A stretch of 26,132 nucleotides of DNA from Thioglobus_B sp964558405 (lineage in GTDB: Bacteria > Pseudomonadota > Gammaproteobacteria > PS1 > Pseudothioglobaceae). The position numbers and the translations under genes were made by a program. The notes beneath the pieces are model-generated. The model was given only the letters and a program-made list of their open reading frames with translations, searched no databases and was not told the DNA's origin. The number at the start of each line of letters is the position of its first letter. Position 1 is the stretch's first letter. This document shows, in pieces, positions 22,113-26,132 of this stretch. The stretch lies in assembly GCA_964558405.1 (NCBI GenBank), contig CAZLDG010000022.1, forward strand, positions 1-26,132. The letters run 5' to 3'.

Positions 22113-23339
22113 ATGTCGCACGATAGAGCTTATTTTTCACTGCTAAATATTGGGCATTTTTTAGATCATCTATTTATGCTGATCTTTGCCACGGTGGCGG
22201 CACTCGCCCTACATCAACAGTGGCAAATTAGCTATGCAATGCTACTGACTTATGCCACACCAGGATTTATCACCTTTGGCCTGTTTTCATTTCCAGCGGG
22301 TTACTTAGCAGACAGATGGTCTAGAGACGCTATGATGGTGGTATTTTTTATCGGTGGTGGCCTGGCTGCCATTCTCACCAGTTTGGCACAAACCCCACTG
22401 CAGATTAGTATCGGACTAGCAGTGATTGGTATGTTTGCTGCCATCTACCATCCAGTTGGCCTGACCTTGGTAACCACCTATTGGCAACGCTCCGGTAAAC
22501 GTATCGCTATTAACGGCGTTTGGGGTAATTTTGGCGTGGCTGGTGCTGCGCTCATTACTGGTTTTTTGATTGATTATAGCGGTTGGCGATCAGCCTTTGT
22601 GCTGCCGGGTGTGTTTTCAATATTCGTAGGGTTGTTTTATCTCAAACTTCGATTACCCCATATTAAGCATGAGAACAAACACGATCAGGCAACTGAAAAG
22701 ACCAAGAAAGACGTAGCTATGTCGAAGACGCGTCGCGCTTGGCTCTGGCGCGTTGGCACGATTGTGTTTATCACCAGTTTGATGGCATCCATCATTTTTC
22801 AAGCAGGTAGTTTTGCACTGCCTAAAATTCTAGATGAGCGCTTGGACGGTTTGCTGGCAGCACTGGCTAGCTGGCACCCTTGGTTTAATGATAATCAGGC
22901 TAGCTTAATTGGTCTAATGGCTTCACTGGTCTTTGTTGGTGCTTCCATGGGTCAATTATTGGTGGGTTATTTATTAGATAAACTGCCTAGCAAACAAGTG
23001 TTTATTTTGGTCAGCACCACGCAACTCTTGTTTTTTGCCCTGATGCCAGGCTTGCAGGATTTGGCCGCCCTATTGGTTGCTTTTGGCTTTATGCTTGGTA
23101 CCTTTGGTGAAATCCCTATTAATGACTTTGTGGTGTCGCAAATCGCCAGAGGACCTTATCGCGCCCGTGTTTATGGTGCTCGTTACGTGGTCAGTTTTAG
23201 TGGGCATGCACTAACCCTGCCACTGATGGCCTGGATTTATCAATACTGGGGGTTTGATACTTTATTTTGGCTGCTAGCTACAGCCTCACTTAGTATCTTA
23301 GTAGCGGCTAGCTTTTTGCCTAAAAAATTAACGGCTTAA
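22113..23339 (+). CDS. MFS transporter, fosmidomycin-resistance (Fsr)-like
   Basis: A 408-residue membrane protein with about 12 hydrophobic helices and a short charged loop between the halves (ENKHDQATEKTKKDVAMSK, near 190-208). The MFS motif after TM2 is AGYLADRWSRDAMMV. IGMFAAIYHPVGLTLV near TM4 recalls the YHP(V/E)G of Fsr-type efflux pumps. The substrate is unknown. I start at ATG 22113 because AAGGG lies six bases upstream; a TTG at 22107 is in frame too. It begins 61 bases after hisD; its stop shares TTAA with the convergent ffh stop. No sign of recent transfer. Confidence 0.87.
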   Translation: MSHDRAYFSLLNIGHFLDHLFMLIFATVAALALHQQWQISYAMLLTYATPGFITFGLFSFPAGYLADRWSRDAMMVVFFIGGGLAAILTSLAQTPLQISIGLAVIGMFAAIYHPVGLTLVTTYWQRSGKRIAINGVWGNFGVAGAALITGFLIDYSGWRSAFVLPGVFSIFVGLFYLKLRLPHIKHENKHDQATEKTKKDVAMSKTRRAWLWRVGTIVFITSLMASIIFQAGSFALPKILDERLDGLLAALASWHPWFNDNQASLIGLMASLVFVGASMGQLLVGYLLDKLPSKQVFILVSTTQLLFFALMPGLQDLAALLVAFGFMLGTFGEIPINDFVVSQIARGPYRARVYGARYVVSFSGHALTLPLMAWIYQYWGFDTLFWLLATASLSILVAASFLPKKLTA

Positions 23340-24760
23340 AACGGAAATTTATTACCACCACCCATACCTGGCAGTTTGAGTTTAGACAGGTCCGGCATGC
23401 CTGCAGGTGCTTGACCGCCGTCTTGCATTTGCTGCATTTTTGCCATCATTTTTTGCATCTTACCACCACCCATCTTCTTCATCTGTTTTTGCATCTTTTC
23501 AAATTGCTTGAGCAGCTTATTCACATCTTGCGGCGAAGTGCCAGAACCTCTGGCAATGCGATTTTTACGCGAGCCTTTAATGAGCTTAACGTGAGAGCGC
23601 TCTTTAGGGGTCATGGAGTTAATAATAGCCACCAGCTTTTTGGTCTCAACACTACCCATCACCTGATTTTTAACACTCTCAGGAATCTGACCCATGCCTG
23701 GCATTTTATCCATTAAGGCTTCCATACCACCCATCTGTTCCATCTGCAGCAGTTGATCACGCATGTCTTCTAAGTCAAACTGACCCTTGGCCATTTTCTT
23801 GACCGATTTCTCTGCCTTTTTCTTGTCAACCTTGTGCTCAATCTGCTCAATCAATGAGAGTACATCGCCCATACCCAATAGACGCGAAACCACACGATCT
23901 GGATGGAATGGCTCTAAGGCATCAACCTTTTCACCCACACCTAAGAATTTAATCGGCTTGCCAGTAATGTGACGTACCGAAAGTGCGGCACCACCTCGGG
24001 CATCACCATCGGTCTTGGTTAGAATCACACCGGTTAGCGGCAAAGCATCGGCAAAGGCTTTAGCAGTATGGGCCGCGTCTTGACCAGTCATGGCATCCAC
24101 CACAAATAGGGTCTCAATTGGGTTGACCTTTTGTTGTAGCGCCTGGATCTCGCTCATCATTTGCTCATCAATATGCAAACGACCCGCGGTATCTACCAGA
24201 AGCACATCATGGAATTGTTTTTGCGCGTGTTTCTTAGCCTTATCGACAATCTTCTCAGGTTTTTGTGTGATGTCTGAGGCGAAAAAATCTACCCCAACTT
24301 GATTGGCCAATACTTCTAATTGATCAATCGCGGCCGGACGATAAACATCGGCACTCACTACCAAGACTTTCTTGTTTTCACGCTCTTTTAAATAACGTGC
24401 TAATTTGGCAATTGAAGTAGTTTTACCCGCACCTTGTAGACCTGCTACCATCACCACCGCAGGTGGCTGAGTTTTTAAATCTAGCGCTTGATTCTCACCA
24501 CCAATGATCTCGGTAAGCTCACTCTCGACCAGCTTAATAAATGCCTGAGTCGGATTCAGGCCCTCGCCAACTTTAAGGCCTAAGGCTTTTTCTTGAACCT
24601 GGTCTAAAAATGTTTTGATAACCTCCAGTGCAACATCAGCCTCAAGTAAGGCGCGACGCACTTCACGAATAGCATCTTTGATGTTTTTTTCGCTAAGCTT
24701 ACTCTTGCCTTGCAGTGCCTTAAAACTATTGGAAAGTCGATCGGATAGATTGTCAAACAT
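23336..24760 (-). CDS. ffh: Signal recognition particle protein Ffh
   Basis: The protein part of the bacterial SRP, which with 4.5S RNA brings ribosomes with hydrophobic nascent chains to FtsY at the inner membrane. It has 474 residues: N domain (about 1-90), SRP GTPase G domain with GLQGAGKTTS near 108, DTAGRLHIDEQM, and TKTDGDARGGAALS, then a Met-rich M domain (GKMQKMMAKMQQMQDGGQA) with GSGTSPQDVNKLLKQF. The C-terminal Gly/Met/Pro tail PGMGGGNKFPF is common. It is divergent from ypjD, as in other gammaproteobacteria. A perfect TTGACA (24804-24809, minus strand) lies upstream. Confidence 0.99.
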   Translation of the reverse strand: MFDNLSDRLSNSFKALQGKSKLSEKNIKDAIREVRRALLEADVALEVIKTFLDQVQEKALGLKVGEGLNPTQAFIKLVESELTEIIGGENQALDLKTQPPAVVMVAGLQGAGKTTSIAKLARYLKERENKKVLVVSADVYRPAAIDQLEVLANQVGVDFFASDITQKPEKIVDKAKKHAQKQFHDVLLVDTAGRLHIDEQMMSEIQALQQKVNPIETLFVVDAMTGQDAAHTAKAFADALPLTGVILTKTDGDARGGAALSVRHITGKPIKFLGVGEKVDALEPFHPDRVVSRLLGMGDVLSLIEQIEHKVDKKKAEKSVKKMAKGQFDLEDMRDQLLQMEQMGGMEALMDKMPGMGQIPESVKNQVMGSVETKKLVAIINSMTPKERSHVKLIKGSRKNRIARGSGTSPQDVNKLLKQFEKMQKQMKKMGGGKMQKMMAKMQQMQDGGQAPAGMPDLSKLKLPGMGGGNKFPF

Positions 24761-24764
24761 TTTG

Positions 24765-24809
24765 TTGTAATCGCTTTTGAAAGTATCGTATTATATAAGC
24801 ATTTGTCAA
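24765..24809. promoter_or_regulatory. Divergent ffh/ypjD promoter region
   Basis: For ffh (minus strand) TTGACA at 24804-24809 is followed after 16 bases by GATACT, 4 of 6. For ypjD (plus strand) TTGTAA at 24765-24770 is 18 bases from TATTAT (24789-24794). An AT palindrome TTATATAA (24791-24798) lies in the middle. Also on the minus strand a perfect TATAAT (24790-24795) lies only eight bases from TTGACA, too close to be used together. Confidence 0.38.
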
Positions 24810-24823
24810 TTTTATTCTTGCAG

Positions 24824-25612
24824 ATGCTTTTATCTCTTCTTAGTGTTCTGGCTTATTTATTCGCCGCCTTATTACTGGCACGCTATTACACAAAAAACAG
24901 CGCAAATAATCACCCGCATCAAAACACCATTCATTTATTGGTGAGTTTTGCCATTGTAACCCAGGCGCTTAACTTTAGCGACTTTTATACCAGTGGCGGT
25001 ATTGTTTTCGGCCTGGCCAATAGCGCCTCATTTGTTGCCTGGTTAATTGCGGTATTGTTGTTTTTATCATCCTTTAGTAAGCCGATTCACGCTTTGGGTA
25101 TTTTGGTTTATCCTTTGGCAGCCTTCACCCTGGTATTTGCCTCTTATTTTCCGGATGTGGATGGTAAAGTGATTTCGCTAAGCATCGCCTCACACGTATT
25201 TTTATCCATCACTGCTTATGCCCTGCTGGCAATTGCCGTGTGCCAATCGGTGCTATTAAAAATCCAAGAAAATCACTTGCACGGACATAATATCAATGGT
25301 TTTATCAACAAACTGCCTGCACTACAAACCATGGAGTCGGTACTGTTTCAAAGTATTCGTGCGGGTTTTTATCTGCTAACCCTGTCCCTGGTTAGTGGCT
25401 TTATTTTTATTGATGACTTATTTGCACAACACTTGGTGCACAAAACCATTCTCTCTATCTTTGCCTGGGGTATTTTTGCCACTTTGGTATTTGGTCGCTC
25501 ACTATTTGGCTGGCGTGGCAAACAAGCTATTAATGCCACACAAATTGGCTTTGCAATTTTGGTCTTGGCTTATTTTGGCTCTAAGTTTGTACTAGAGAGG
25601 TTGATCGGCTAG
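24824..25612 (+). CDS. ypjD: YpjD, CcsA-family cytochrome assembly-like membrane protein
   Basis: An inner-membrane protein of about 262 residues with about eight helices, of the CcsA/CcmC superfamily (cytochrome c assembly). The C-terminus FAWGIFATLVFGRSLFGW, then RGKQA and LVLAYFGSKFVLERLIG, strongly resembles E. coli YpjD (WRGRR, LAYFGSRIV), and ypjD divergent to ffh is the conserved arrangement. Periplasmic-side His residues (for example in SHVFLSITAYALL) suggest haem contact; the role of YpjD is not established. The start is ATG 24824 with N-terminus MLLSLLSVLAYLF, matching the family; a TTG at 24803 would add seven residues but sits at the ffh -35 box. Its TAG shares the bases CTAG with the lepA stop. 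Confidence 0.88.
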   Translation: MLLSLLSVLAYLFAALLLARYYTKNSANNHPHQNTIHLLVSFAIVTQALNFSDFYTSGGIVFGLANSASFVAWLIAVLLFLSSFSKPIHALGILVYPLAAFTLVFASYFPDVDGKVISLSIASHVFLSITAYALLAIAVCQSVLLKIQENHLHGHNINGFINKLPALQTMESVLFQSIRAGFYLLTLSLVSGFIFIDDLFAQHLVHKTILSIFAWGIFATLVFGRSLFGWRGKQAINATQIGFAILVLAYFGSKFVLERLIG

Positions 25613-26132
25613 TTGTCGATATGTAGTACCGCTAAGAACGCTTCCTGCGGAATATCAACTCGACCGACACTGCGCATACGTTTCTTACCTTTTTTCTGCT
25701 TCTCTAGCAGTTTGCGCTTACGTGAGGCGTCACCACCATAGCATTTGGCCGTTACATTCTTTCTTAGCGCCTTAACATTGGTACGCGAGATAATCTTGGC
25801 ACCAATACAAGCCTGAATTGCCACATCAAACATCTGACGCGGAATAAGATCTTTCATCTTCTCAGCAATTTCACGACCTTTACGCACCGAATCTTCGCGA
25901 TGAATAATCAACGCCAAAGCATCGACTTTTTCGTTGTTAATTAGAATATCCAGGCGAATTAAATCTGAAGCCTGATAGCGCTCGAATTGATAATCCATGG
26001 AAGCAAAACCGCGTGAGACCGATTTCAGACGATCAAAGAAATCCAGTACCACTTCATTTAGTGGCAATTCATAAACCAGTGAAACCTGTTTGCCCATGTA
26101 GGTGATGTTTTTCTGTACGCCACGCTTTTCCA
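25609..26132 (-). CDS. lepA: Elongation factor 4 (LepA), C-terminal part only
   Basis: The last 174 codons of lepA; the reading frame is open to the window edge (EKRGVQKNITYMGKQVSL just before an internal Met), so the 5' part lies beyond 26132. The sequence matches LepA: YELPLNEVVLDFFDRLKSVS, RGFASMDYQF (EF-G domain V-like), then the LepA-specific C-terminal domain with PRQMFDVAIQACIGAKIISR, CYGGDASRKRKLLEKQKKGK and the ending IPQEAFLAVLHID. LepA is a GTPase that back-translocates ribosomes or aids 30S assembly. It ends convergently with ypjD at CTAG. Confidence 0.96.
   Translation of the reverse strand, partial: EKRGVQKNITYMGKQVSLVYELPLNEVVLDFFDRLKSVSRGFASMDYQFERYQASDLIRLDILINNEKVDALALIIHREDSVRKGREIAEKMKDLIPRQMFDVAIQACIGAKIISRTNVKALRKNVTAKCYGGDASRKRKLLEKQKKGKKRMRSVGRVDIPQEAFLAVLHIDN

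Noticed and set aside
23411..23716. His/Leu-rich plus-strand frame opposite ffh
   Set aside because: It is the antisense of the Met-rich M domain (ATG codons give CAT); low complexity, no start signal.
24790..24809. TTGACA and TATAAT on the minus strand upstream of ffh as one promoter
   Set aside because: The spacing is eight bases, far from the 16-18 needed.
1..26132. CRISPR arrays, insertion sequences, prophage, toxin-antitoxin pairs
   Set aside because: No regularly spaced repeats, transposase, integrase or paired small toxin genes were seen on either strand.

Overview
This window is a compact, gene-dense stretch of a gammaproteobacterial chromosome with moderately low GC. The lysS-cmk-rpsA-ihfB, mlaC-murA-hisG-hisD and ffh/ypjD/lepA arrangements are gammaproteobacterial. 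The protein character (a secreted LolA-like protein, a periplasmic rhodanese-MBL fusion, tiny c-type cytochromes, many ATGA overlaps) recalls marine sulfur-oxidising lineages such as SUP05/Thioglobus. That placement is inference, since no marker such as 16S rRNA is present. I see no phage, insertion sequence, CRISPR array or defence island. Almost everything is housekeeping.

Layout. (1) 22-3933: a secreted LolA-like protein (minus) with a very strong promoter. Divergent to it is a plus-strand cluster: Ste24-like M48 protease, two tandem mini-cytochromes c, and rsgA. (2) 3940-7580, minus: a periplasmic rhodanese-MBL protein, a zinc-ribbon methyltransferase, an SlyD-type FKBP and a D-lactate dehydrogenase-like enzyme. 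(3) 7702-13767, minus: tRNA-Lys(TTT) with its own promoter and terminator, then ihfB, rpsA, cmk, lysS, a TPR protein, yjbQ and ccmH, read upstream. From ccmH to cmk the genes overlap by ATGA or lie within a few bases, so they look like one translationally coupled unit. (4) 13809-16189, plus: an ABC-F ATPase (Uup) coupled to an orphan HAD phosphatase. (5) 16192-18157, minus: uvrC followed by a 58-residue two-helix membrane protein. (6) 18213-23339, plus: mlaC, murA, hisG (short form), hisD and an MFS transporter. (7) 23336-26132: ffh (minus), ypjD (plus) and the 3' end of lepA (minus, runs off the window).

The genes cover translation and its quality control (lysS, tRNA-Lys, rpsA, rsgA, lepA, uup), protein targeting (ffh), cytochrome c maturation and use (ccmH, ypjD, two mini-cytochromes), envelope building (murA, mlaC), histidine synthesis, and DNA repair and architecture (uvrC, ihfB).

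The run of 100 Ns inside lysS is an assembly gap. Its flanks carry the same 55 bases, and collapsing one copy plus the Ns restores a perfect 494-residue LysRS, so lysS is not broken. The items most worth a second look are the twin mini-cytochromes, the rhodanese-MBL fusion with a degenerate metal motif, the 58-residue membrane protein after uvrC, and several regulatory structures. I did not find a convincing wholly new multi-gene system.
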